Position numbers and translations under genes: made by a program. From the NCBI GenBank assembly GCA_017470245.1, contig JAFUEV010000076.1, forward strand, positions 1 through 41,501: a stretch of DNA of 41,501 nt, in the 5' to 3' direction. A model generated the notes under the pieces. The model had not been told where the DNA came from. It did no database searches and saw nothing but the letters and a program-made list of their open reading frames with translations. Below, one piece after another: positions 16,325 through 23,765 of this stretch (positions are counted from its first letter, which is position 1; every line of letters begins with the position of its first letter). Source of the stretch: a bacterium (GTDB lineage Bacteria > Cyanobacteriota > Vampirovibrionia > Gastranaerophilales > Gastranaerophilaceae).

Positions 16325-17170
16325 ATGTACGTAAATAAGTGTATTAAGTGTGGTAAAGAGTTCGAAACAAAGAATCCTAAGAGGGTAATATGTCCGGATT
16401 GTTTATATTCGGACAAAAAATATACTGAAGATTTGTCAAACGAAGCTGCAAATGCTTCTCATTCTCAGTCTGATACTCAGGCGAGAGGTTCATATTCTTT
16501 TGGGTCTGAGAATGAAGAACGTCCCTACAAACCTTATGACAGAAATAATGGACAAAGACAATCATATAATCGAAATAATGGTCAAAGATATAATGATAGA
16601 CCAAGATATCAACAAAATAATAATGGTGGTCAACGTCCATACAATAATAACAGATTTAGAAATAATAATGACAGACAAGGTCAAAGACCTCGTAATAACT
16701 TTAATAATCGCCCGGGAGGTTTTAACAGACCTCGTCCAAATCAAAAGCCAAAAAGACAAAAACAATTATTGGTTAGTAAAGAGCAAATTGAGCAAATTGA
16801 AATATTGTATAAAAAAGCATTGCCATTGCCAAATCCGGATGTCCATGAAGTAATAGGACAGGCTATAGGACTTGAACCAAGAAAAGTATTTTTTGGTATA
16901 AATTTGGTAAGACAAAAGTTAATGTTGCCCAAATTGCCTTTCCCCAAAAGGAAGTTGGCCGTATCTCCGGATCAGTTATTTGCAATTAAAAACTTATACG
17001 AACCATTATTACCGCTTCCTCCTATAGGTTGTCATAAAATTATTGCGGCACAATTGAGAATGGATGAATGGAGAGTCCATGTCGGTATTGGTTTGATAAG
17101 AAAACAAATGGGCTTGGATCGTTGGAATCAAGAAAGAGAAGATGCTCCTGCCGAATATAAAAAGAAATAA
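16325..17170 (+). CDS. Zn-ribbon, Asn/Gln/Arg-rich protein with duplicated C-terminal domain
   Basis: Three parts are visible in the 281 residues. (1) A zinc ribbon CIKCGKEF...VICPDC (C6, C9, C23, C26). (2) A low-complexity linker (about 55-145) rich in Asn, Gln, Arg, Gly, Pro and Tyr, with repeated NNGQR, RPR and FNNRP. (3) Two copies of a domain of about 55 residues: VSKEQIEQIEILYKKALPLP...KVFFGINLVRQKLMLPK and VSPDQLFAIKNLYEPLLPLP...RVHVGIGLIRKQMGLDR. The basic, disordered RGG-like middle suggests RNA binding. It sits immediately upstream of rimM-trmD, where many bacteria keep khpA after rpsP. I do not recognise a named family. Confidence 0.7.
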   Translation: MYVNKCIKCGKEFETKNPKRVICPDCLYSDKKYTEDLSNEAANASHSQSDTQARGSYSFGSENEERPYKPYDRNNGQRQSYNRNNGQRYNDRPRYQQNNNGGQRPYNNNRFRNNNDRQGQRPRNNFNNRPGGFNRPRPNQKPKRQKQLLVSKEQIEQIEILYKKALPLPNPDVHEVIGQAIGLEPRKVFFGINLVRQKLMLPKLPFPKRKLAVSPDQLFAIKNLYEPLLPLPPIGCHKIIAAQLRMDEWRVHVGIGLIRKQMGLDRWNQEREDAPAEYKKK

Positions 17171-17179
17171 TTAATAGTT

Positions 17180-17695
17180 ATGAATGAAGAATTGATATCC
17201 ATAGCCAAAATTCTTAATTTTCATGGTATTAAAGGCGAAGCAAAACTTGGTTTTACAAAAGGCAGAGAAAAACAAGTTGAATTGCTTAAAAAGGTTTTTG
17301 TTAAAAAAGATGATAACTATAAAGAGCTGAATGTTTCTTCTGTTAGATTTCATAAGCATTTTGCAATAATAAAATTTAAAGAATTTTCTACGGTTAATGA
17401 TGTTGAAGAATATAAAGGATGCGATATTTTCTTAAACAAAAATGAAGTAGAAAAAAGTTTGGAAAATAATGAATATTTGGTTAGTGATCTAATTGGGATG
17501 CAAGTGTTTGATACTGATGACTGCTGTCTTGGGGAAGTAATAGGAATTGGTGAAAATCTAGCAAATGATATATTATCTGTTCGAGATAATAATAATAAAC
17601 AGCATCTGGTACCTTTTGTGAAAGAAATAGTTCCAATTGTTGATTTAAAGAATAAGCGTATTGTTATAAATAATATAGAAGGACTTATAAATTGA
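17180..17695 (+). CDS. rimM: 16S rRNA processing protein RimM
   Basis: RimM binds S19 and assists 30S head assembly. The 171-residue protein has the RimM N-terminal barrel (SIAKILNFHGIKGEAKLGF, about 6-24) and the PRC-barrel-like half starting near NEYLVSDLIGMQVFDTDD, ending with LVPFVKEIVPIVDLKNKRIVI. It starts 9 bases after the preceding stop with no clear SD, implying translational coupling. Its stop overlaps the trmD start. Confidence 0.94.
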   Translation: MNEELISIAKILNFHGIKGEAKLGFTKGREKQVELLKKVFVKKDDNYKELNVSSVRFHKHFAIIKFKEFSTVNDVEEYKGCDIFLNKNEVEKSLENNEYLVSDLIGMQVFDTDDCCLGEVIGIGENLANDILSVRDNNNKQHLVPFVKEIVPIVDLKNKRIVINNIEGLIN

Positions 17696-18426
17696 GGTTT
17701 GATGTTCTGTCTTTATTTCCCGAAACAATTACTGATGCTTGTCATTTTAGTATTATAAAGCGGGCATTGGAAAGTAATTTAATTGAAATAAATGCTATTA
17801 ATCCTCGTGATTATACTAAAGATAAGCACAAAAAAGTGGATGACACTCCTTATGGCGGTGGTGCAGGCATGTTATTATCATGCCAACCATATTTGGATGC
17901 ACTAAATGCAATTGAAAAAATAGAAAATTCAAAAACTGTTATAATGTCTCCCAAGGGTAAAGTTTTCAATCAGGAACTTGCAAAAGAATATTCTCAAAAA
18001 GAGCAGTTAATAATAATTTGCGGTCATTATGAAGGTTTTGATGAAAGAATACTTGAAAAGTCTAATGCGGAAGAAATATCTATCGGGGATTTCGTTCTAA
18101 CCGGCGGTGAAATTCCTGCTTTATGTATTATAGATAGTGTTACAAGACTTTTAAAAGGCGTACTTGGAGATGATGAGTCTGCAGAATATGATTCTCATTA
18201 TGATGGATTATTGGAACATCCGCATTATACAAAACCAAGAGAATATGAAGGATTGGAAGTTCCTGAAATATTACTTAGCGGTAATCACGAAAAAATAAAA
18301 GAATGGCGAAGATTGCAGCAATTTCTTGTAACAAAGAACAAGCGACCTGACTTGTTTAAAAAGTTTTTGAAATCAGAAATATCAGATTATGATAAAAAAA
18401 TATTGAAAAAGAATAATTTAATTTAA
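17692..18426 (+). CDS. trmD: tRNA (guanine37-N1)-methyltransferase TrmD
   Basis: TrmD makes m1G37 next to the anticodon and prevents +1 frameshifts. The 244 residues show MRFDVLSLFPE, DDTPYGGGAGML, IICGHYEGFDERI, the knot segment SIGDFVLTGGEIPAL, and ending helices, all typical of the SPOUT trefoil-knot family. The start is a TTG whose last bases overlap the rimM stop TGA (TTGA), fixing the start at the family-conserved Met-Arg-Phe. Confidence 0.96.
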   Translation: MRFDVLSLFPETITDACHFSIIKRALESNLIEINAINPRDYTKDKHKKVDDTPYGGGAGMLLSCQPYLDALNAIEKIENSKTVIMSPKGKVFNQELAKEYSQKEQLIIICGHYEGFDERILEKSNAEEISIGDFVLTGGEIPALCIIDSVTRLLKGVLGDDESAEYDSHYDGLLEHPHYTKPREYEGLEVPEILLSGNHEKIKEWRRLQQFLVTKNKRPDLFKKFLKSEISDYDKKILKKNNLI

Positions 18427-18431
18427 TTTTT

Positions 18432-18465
18432 CTTATATTTAAACTATAATATCAAAGAATATAAG
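18432..18465 (+). promoter_or_regulatory. Promoter/operator-like repeat before the dehydrogenase pair
   Basis: A perfect 8-bp inverted repeat, CTTATATT (18432-18439) and AATATAAG (18458-18465), brackets a TATAAT at 18445-18450, placing a candidate operator around the -10 of the dehydrogenase operon. The SD AGAGGATGAG follows directly. Confidence 0.4.
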
Positions 18466-18475
18466 AGGATGAGAA

Positions 18476-19486
18476 ATGAAAGCTGCTGTTCTACAGGACA
18501 ATAGATTCGTAATAGAAGAAATTCCAAAACCAATATTGGATGAATATGGTGAAGGAGCCATAATAAAAGTTATAGGTTGCGGATTATGCGGTAGTGATAT
18601 AGTGAAAATGCGTACCGGAAAAGCTAAAAACGGAACGGTACTGGGACATGAGGTTGTTGGAGAAATTGTTGAAATAAATTCAAAAACTAATTTCGAAATT
18701 GGTGATATTGTTGCACTTGGTCACCATGTTCCTTGTTTTCATTGTCAGTATTGCTGGGGTGAAAATTATTCCATGTGCAGACATTTTAAAGAGACAAATA
18801 TATTTCCCGGCGGCTTTTCCGAATATATTTTTGTATCTGAAGAACATCTTAATAATACTGTTTTTAATGTGAATTTAAATCTTTCAACAATAGAAGCTTC
18901 TTTTTTGGAGCCTTTGGCTTGTTGTATAAGAGCTGTAAAACGTGCGCAAATAAAAGATAATTCAAAATGTCTTGTTGTTGGATTGGGTTCAATCGGTATA
19001 TTAATGGGCGAAGCAATAAAAGCATTAGGGCATAAAGTGTACGGATGTGATTTGATATATGAAAGAATTTGTACTTCTCAAAATTTTGGATTTGATAAAT
19101 CCTTTCTGCTAAAAGATGAAGCAACTTTATTAAAAGAGATGAAGTCGGTTGCGCCTATAGGGTTCGATACAATATTCCTGACGGCGGGTGCATCGTCTGC
19201 AACAGAATTTGCTGTAAAAGCAGCAAGAGATGGTGCTACAATCGTTGTATTCTCAAGTATAAAAGATAATGATGGCTTTAAAAACAATGATATTTATTAC
19301 AGAGAATTAAATATACTGGGGAGTTATTCACCTTCTCCGATGGATTTAGAAGATTCGATGTCATTAATTGAAGAAGGAAAAGTCAAAGTTTCCGGTATTT
19401 CAACAGTATATTCGTTGGAAAAAATTAATGATGCATTAAATGATACAATGTCTAATAAAATAATGAAAGCATATATTCAATTATGA
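18476..19486 (+). CDS. Zinc-dependent medium-chain alcohol dehydrogenase (first of pair)
   Basis: The 336 residues have a GroES-like catalytic domain with GCGLCGSD (Zn ligand C38), GHEVVGEIVE (H58, E59) and a structural zinc site C87, C90, C93, C101. A Rossmann domain follows, with VVGLGSIG (about 167-174) for NAD(P). This places it among sorbitol/threonine-dehydrogenase-like MDR enzymes that oxidise secondary alcohols or polyols. Substrate unknown. It overlaps the next MDR gene by four bases (ATGA), so the two are one operon. Confidence 0.8.
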   Translation: MKAAVLQDNRFVIEEIPKPILDEYGEGAIIKVIGCGLCGSDIVKMRTGKAKNGTVLGHEVVGEIVEINSKTNFEIGDIVALGHHVPCFHCQYCWGENYSMCRHFKETNIFPGGFSEYIFVSEEHLNNTVFNVNLNLSTIEASFLEPLACCIRAVKRAQIKDNSKCLVVGLGSIGILMGEAIKALGHKVYGCDLIYERICTSQNFGFDKSFLLKDEATLLKEMKSVAPIGFDTIFLTAGASSATEFAVKAARDGATIVVFSSIKDNDGFKNNDIYYRELNILGSYSPSPMDLEDSMSLIEEGKVKVSGISTVYSLEKINDALNDTMSNKIMKAYIQL

Positions 19487-20529
19487 AAATGAAAGCAATA
19501 CAATTTTATTCTCCATTAAATATTACTTATGAAGAAGTGGAAATAAATGATCCTAAGGAAGGCGAAGTCCAAATAAAAATAATGGCAGCATTAACTTGCG
19601 GGACTGATGTTAAAACGTACAAAAGAGGACATCCTGTTTTAATTAAAAAAATTCCGTCAGGTTTTGGTCATGAATTTTCAGGAATTATTACTAAAATCGG
19701 CAAAAATGTTACGGGCTTTAAAGCGGGTGACAGGGTGGTTGCCGCTAATTCCGCACCTTGTGGAGAATGTTTTTTCTGTAAAAGAGGTGACTATAACCTT
19801 TGTGAAAATCTTGAATTTTTAAATGGGGCTTATGCCGAATATATAAATGTTCCAAAAGCAATTGTTAAAAGAAATTTATTGTATTTGCCTGAAGATTTAT
19901 CATTTGAACGTGCAGCATTTGCTGAACCATTGGCAAATGTTGTACATGGTATCGAAAAAACAGGTATAAAGGCAGGTCAAACAGTTGGTGTTATGGGATT
20001 AGGTCCGATAGGCTTGATGTTTGCGAAATTAGCAAAAATGAAAGGTGCCAGAGTTATTGCCGGCGGCAGAAATCCTTTAAAAATGAAAATGGCAAAAGAA
20101 TTTGCAGATGTCGATGAAATTGTAGATTTAACAAAATATAAGTATCCTGAAAAAATATTTATAGATTTTTCTGAAGGGAAAAAAGGACTTGATGTTGCAG
20201 TTGAATGTGTAGGGTTGCCTGAAATATGGGAGAGAATGTTTACTCTTGTCAGAAAAGGTGGAACTGTCCATTTATTTGGCGGTTGTCCTTCAGGAACATC
20301 AATTAATATTGATACAAAAAGATTGCATTATGATGAAATAAAAGTATTAAGCATTTTTCATCATACGCCATTATATTTTAGAGAAGCGTTAAGGTTAATA
20401 CATGAAGAAAAGCTTCCTGTTGAAAAATTAATTACAGAAACAACAACATTGGAACATACGGAAGAGGCATTAATCAAACATATGAACGGTCGGGCAATAA
20501 AAGTATTGATAAAACCGAATAATCCATAA
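19483..20529 (+). CDS. Zinc-dependent medium-chain alcohol dehydrogenase (second of pair)
   Basis: This 348-residue MDR enzyme has the catalytic zinc ligands C39 (LTCGTDVK), H63 and E64 (FGHEFSG), the structural zinc site C93, C96, C99, C107, and the nucleotide loop GVMGLGPIGL (about 168-177). It is only distantly similar to the gene it overlaps, so this is a functional pair and not a fresh duplication. Two consecutive dehydrogenases suggest two oxidoreductase steps on related polyol or sugar substrates, or a heteromer; neither can be decided from sequence. Confidence 0.8.
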   Translation: MKMKAIQFYSPLNITYEEVEINDPKEGEVQIKIMAALTCGTDVKTYKRGHPVLIKKIPSGFGHEFSGIITKIGKNVTGFKAGDRVVAANSAPCGECFFCKRGDYNLCENLEFLNGAYAEYINVPKAIVKRNLLYLPEDLSFERAAFAEPLANVVHGIEKTGIKAGQTVGVMGLGPIGLMFAKLAKMKGARVIAGGRNPLKMKMAKEFADVDEIVDLTKYKYPEKIFIDFSEGKKGLDVAVECVGLPEIWERMFTLVRKGGTVHLFGGCPSGTSINIDTKRLHYDEIKVLSIFHHTPLYFREALRLIHEEKLPVEKLITETTTLEHTEEALIKHMNGRAIKVLIKPNNP

Positions 20530-20583
20530 CGATTATTTTCTACCTTAGTATTTTATAGTATAATCATATTGGGAATTGATAGT

Positions 20584-21555
20584 ATGAAAAAAATATTAAA
20601 AGAGTTAAAAAATGAGATAGAAAAGGCAGAGAGTATTATTATATTTTCTCATGTCAGTCCTGATGGCGATACATTAGGTTCAAATTTGGCATTAAGTTTT
20701 GTTATTGAACAATATTTTAATAAAAAAGTAGACTCCGTATTTGTAGGGGCTCTTCCTGCATTATACTCTTATCTTCCCAATTATAATCGTTTTAAAGATG
20801 TACAGTCGATTGATAAAGATAAAAAATATGATTTGGCTATTGCTGTTGATGTTGCTTCAAAAGACAGAATGGTTTCAGGTACATCTATATATGATAATGC
20901 TAAATTTAAAGTTAATATAGATCACCATAAAACAAATGTAGGTTATGGGGATATAAATATAATTGACGGCAGTGCAGCTTGCGTTGGAATAATATTGTTT
21001 CAGATATTTAAAGAATGGAAATTTGAAATAACAAAAGACGTTGCAAGATGTATTTATACTTCTTTATTGACTGATACAGGCGGCTTTAAGTATGAAAATA
21101 CGACTCCGGAAACATTTATGCTTGCAGCAGAACTTGTACGGCTGGGTGTTTCTCCTACGTATGAGTTTAGAGCATGTTATGAAACAAAACCACAATCTAT
21201 GGTCCAGTTTCAGGCTTATGTCGTTTCAAATACTTTATTCTATAATGATGGTAAAATCGCTTTTTCAAAAATAACAAGAAGTGATATGAGTAAATTTAAT
21301 GCTACAGATGAGTATACAGAGGGTATAGTAGAAATTCTAAGAACATCTAAGAATGTAGAAATTGCGGCAATTTTAAAAGAAACAAAAGAAGGTTATACAA
21401 AAGTTAGTCTAAGAAGCAAAACGGTTGATTTGACTTCGATAGTAATTGAATTTGGAGGTGGTGGTCATACTTTTGCTGCAGGATGTACAATAAAAAAACC
21501 TATTGCAATTTCCTTTGATAAGTTGTTGAATCGTGTTCAAAGAGAATTAGAATGA
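20584..21555 (+). CDS. nrnA: NrnA-like DHH phosphoesterase (oligoribonuclease/pAp phosphatase)
   Basis: NrnA degrades nano-RNA and dephosphorylates 3'-phosphoadenosine 5'-phosphate. The 323-residue protein shows the DHH signatures FSHVSPDGDTLGSN (22-35), AVDVAS, NIDHHKTN (D113, H114, H115), SLLTDTGGF, and the DHHA1 element GGGGHTFAAGC (291-301). An in-frame TTG exists at 20569, but GGGA at 20571-20574 is spaced correctly for the ATG at 20584, so I use the ATG. A TATAAT at 20559-20564 would start transcription very close to the SD. It overlaps the YihY gene by four bases. Confidence 0.85.
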   Translation: MKKILKELKNEIEKAESIIIFSHVSPDGDTLGSNLALSFVIEQYFNKKVDSVFVGALPALYSYLPNYNRFKDVQSIDKDKKYDLAIAVDVASKDRMVSGTSIYDNAKFKVNIDHHKTNVGYGDINIIDGSAACVGIILFQIFKEWKFEITKDVARCIYTSLLTDTGGFKYENTTPETFMLAAELVRLGVSPTYEFRACYETKPQSMVQFQAYVVSNTLFYNDGKIAFSKITRSDMSKFNATDEYTEGIVEILRTSKNVEIAAILKETKEGYTKVSLRSKTVDLTSIVIEFGGGGHTFAAGCTIKKPIAISFDKLLNRVQRELE

Positions 21556-22397
21556 TTAATTATATAAAATCTCTGGTGAAAAAAGTAATAGATCAAGATT
21601 TTTACGGAGTTGCTGCAGAAATGGCGTTCTGGTTTATTCTTGGAGTGTTTCCTTTTCTGTTATTTTTAACTTCACTTTTTGCTTGGATGGGTAAAAGAAC
21701 ACTAATTACACCAATTATAGATTTTATAACAAATATTGCTCCTAAAGATGTATCTTCATTGATTGTAAATACATTAAATGAAGCGATGATATTCAAACAA
21801 GGTACGTTAATTGCTGTTTTTGGCTTGGTAATTACGATAGCACTATCTGCAAACGCAATTGCGGCTATGATAAAAGGTTTAAACAGAGCTTATGCAATTG
21901 AAGAAACAAGAAGTTTTTTATATACAAGAACCCTTGCCGTATTAATGGTTTTTATAAATGCATTAGTTCTGTTTCTTGTTGTAAATATGATAGTATTGGG
22001 CAGAGTCCTTATGGATTTTATGCTTACAAATACTATATTATCAAAATTATCTATTGATATAATCGGTATTGCCAGATGGCCGGTATCTTATGTTGCCCTT
22101 GCGTTTTTATCAATAGGAAATTATTATATTCTTCCTGCTATTGAAGGTAATGATAAAGTCAGATTAAAGAGTGTATTACCCGGAACCTTATTTTTCAGTT
22201 TCTTTTGGATGTTGGGTTCTTGGTGTTTCTCGTTGTATTTAAGCAATTTGAATGCATATAACAAAGTATATGGTGCAATTGGGGCAGTGGCAATATTAAT
22301 GGTTTGGCTTTATTATACGTCAATAATAATGTTGATTGGCGGCGAGATTAATTCCAGAATGTATGAGAAATTGAATAAAGAAAAACAGGATGAATAA
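21552..22397 (+). CDS. YihY/virulence factor BrkB family membrane protein
   Basis: A 281-residue inner-membrane protein with about six transmembrane segments. Family hallmarks are AAEMAFWFILGVFPFLLFL near the N terminus, KGLNRAY, LPGTLFFSFFWML, and YGAIGAVAILMVWLYY with GGEIN. It was once misannotated as RNase BN; no enzymatic role is established. ATGA overlap with nrnA indicates coupling. Confidence 0.9.
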   Translation: MINYIKSLVKKVIDQDFYGVAAEMAFWFILGVFPFLLFLTSLFAWMGKRTLITPIIDFITNIAPKDVSSLIVNTLNEAMIFKQGTLIAVFGLVITIALSANAIAAMIKGLNRAYAIEETRSFLYTRTLAVLMVFINALVLFLVVNMIVLGRVLMDFMLTNTILSKLSIDIIGIARWPVSYVALAFLSIGNYYILPAIEGNDKVRLKSVLPGTLFFSFFWMLGSWCFSLYLSNLNAYNKVYGAIGAVAILMVWLYYTSIIMLIGGEINSRMYEKLNKEKQDE

Positions 22398-22462
22398 TTA
22401 CTTTATAAAAATGATTTAAAGTTTATTGACTCTGTGTTGTAATATTATTAAAAAGGGATTAT

Positions 22463-23236
22463 ATGAAAAATTTTTTAAGTCTTTTTATTTTATTATTAAT
22501 TTTACTTACAGGCTGCGGAAAAAAAGTAGAAAAAGATTCCCTAGAAAAAATAATTGAAAAAGATGAAATCGTAGTTGGCATAAAAAGCGATTCAAAGCCG
22601 TTTTGCTATAAAAATGTTAAAACAGGTAAGTTGGAAGGTTTTGATATTGACGTTGCAAAATACGTTGCGAAAGATATATTGGGTAATGAAAGAAAAATAA
22701 AATTTGTTGAAGTTACTCCAAATAAAAGGATTGAGGCAATAACCTCAGGCGAGGTTGATATGGTTATTGCAACTATGACAGTTACACCTCAAAGACAGTA
22801 TCTCGTTGATTTTTCTGCACCATATTATATAGCAGGTCAAACTGCTGTTGTTAAAGAAGATAGTGATATATATACATTTTCTGATTTAAAAAGAAAAACA
22901 ACGATTGTTGTATTAGGAACAACCGCAGAACAAAATATAAGAAAAATAATACCTACTGCTAAAATAGTTGGATATAAAGATTATAAATCTGCATTTAATG
23001 CTCTTCTTCAAGGAAAAGGCGATGCAATGAGTACTGATGATACAATTATTTCAGGCTTTATTAATGACCATAATGATTATCGAATATTAAAAAATCGTAT
23101 TTCTCAAGAACCTTATGCTATTGGTATAAAACAGTATGATGATCAAAAATTGAAAAAAACTTTAGATGTTATTGTAACGAGAATGAAAAAAGACGGAACA
23201 GTAAAAGAATTAAAGCAAAAATGGCATTTAAAATAA
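22463..23236 (+). CDS. Family-3 ABC transporter substrate-binding lipoprotein
   Basis: The 257-residue product has a lipoprotein signal ending in LLTGC (lipidated C18) and a mature domain with IVVGIKSDSKPF, GFDIDVAKYVAKD, VDMVIATMTVTPQRQ, and VDFSAPYYIAGQTAVV. This is the polar amino acid-binding PBPb pattern (glutamine/cystine/arginine class). No permease or ATPase gene is adjacent, so it is an orphan binding protein whose partners must be elsewhere. Its stop codon directly abuts the stop of a small convergent gene. Confidence 0.88.
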   Translation: MKNFLSLFILLLILLTGCGKKVEKDSLEKIIEKDEIVVGIKSDSKPFCYKNVKTGKLEGFDIDVAKYVAKDILGNERKIKFVEVTPNKRIEAITSGEVDMVIATMTVTPQRQYLVDFSAPYYIAGQTAVVKEDSDIYTFSDLKRKTTIVVLGTTAEQNIRKIIPTAKIVGYKDYKSAFNALLQGKGDAMSTDDTIISGFINDHNDYRILKNRISQEPYAIGIKQYDDQKLKKTLDVIVTRMKKDGTVKELKQKWHLK

Positions 23237-23407
23237 TTATGCTTCCATCTTCCTCTGTTGAATCATCATATTTTGCATTGCAATGTTTTCCATCCTTGCC
23301 CAAAATGTAAATCTTGCACTAATCTGTGATTGTTCTTCCAAAGCAGGCTGCAGTGCACTATAATAATATATTTCTTTATTTTTACAATCTATCACTTTAT
23401 AAGCCAT
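23237..23407 (-). CDS. Small hypothetical protein, 56 residues
   Basis: A compact frame below usual length cut-offs begins MAYKVIDCKNKEIYYYSALQ. It ends in a Met- and Gln-rich helix (MENIAMQNMMIQQRKMEA). A good SD, CGAGGA, lies about 7 bases before the ATG. Its TAA abuts the stop of the solute-binding protein with no spacer. It is soluble; no family is recognised. The codon pattern is like that of the neighbours. A 37-residue basic frame upstream overlaps its start by 11 bases. Confidence 0.55.
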   Translation of the reverse strand: MAYKVIDCKNKEIYYYSALQPALEEQSQISARFTFWARMENIAMQNMMIQQRKMEA

Positions 23408-23510
23408 TTTGTATTCCTCGTTTCGTAGTTGTTCTTTTCATTTTATCCTCGTTTTTGTACTGCAATTTAGGCATATACCCTTTCAGGGTAATGTATAAAA
23501 AGCATTTCAT
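23397..23510 (-). CDS. Possible 37-residue basic leader peptide
   Basis: An ATG at 23510 with AAAGGATAA in SD position opens a Lys/Arg-rich frame ending in MKRTTTKRGIQNGL. That last part has its own SD (GAGGATAAA) and ATG, and the stop lies 11 bases inside the 56-residue gene. This could be a leader ORF coupling translation, or chance. A small hairpin TACCCT-TTC-AGGGTA lies within it. Confidence 0.25.
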   Translation of the reverse strand: MKCFLYITLKGYMPKLQYKNEDKMKRTTTKRGIQNGL

Positions 23511-23765
23511 TTATCCTTTTTTCATTTCAAAATTTAACCATAAACTCAGAAAATAGAGCCTTTGATTATTTTTTGTATTTAGTTTTAGTTGTATGTTTTT
23601 GATTTATCCTCTTGTATATATAAAGTATATACTCGGATATATATTGCCTTTTTGGATGAATTTTTCTTAATAAAACTTAACATATAATTTTAAAAAAAGA
23701 ATGTAAACCTAAAGTTTTAGTTATTTATTCCGATAAATTATATGTAACAATTTTAGGAGAATCGG
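23511..23765. other. Remaining intergenic region before the EF-hand cluster
   Basis: AT-rich spacer. On the minus strand AAGAGGATAAATC near 23600 looks like an SD followed by ATC instead of ATG, and TATACT near 23620 could be a -10 for the small minus-strand genes. On the plus strand the SD of the next gene is TTTAGGAGAA at about 23752. No RNA gene was recognised. Confidence 0.4.

Noticed and set aside
20569..20583. TTG at 20569 as nrnA start
   Set aside because: The GGGA SD would lie inside the coding sequence; spacing fits the ATG at 20584.
23326..23556. 76-codon plus-strand frame
   Set aside because: No SD, Phe/Tyr/Leu-rich composition typical of chance AT-rich frames, and it overlaps the better-supported small minus-strand gene.
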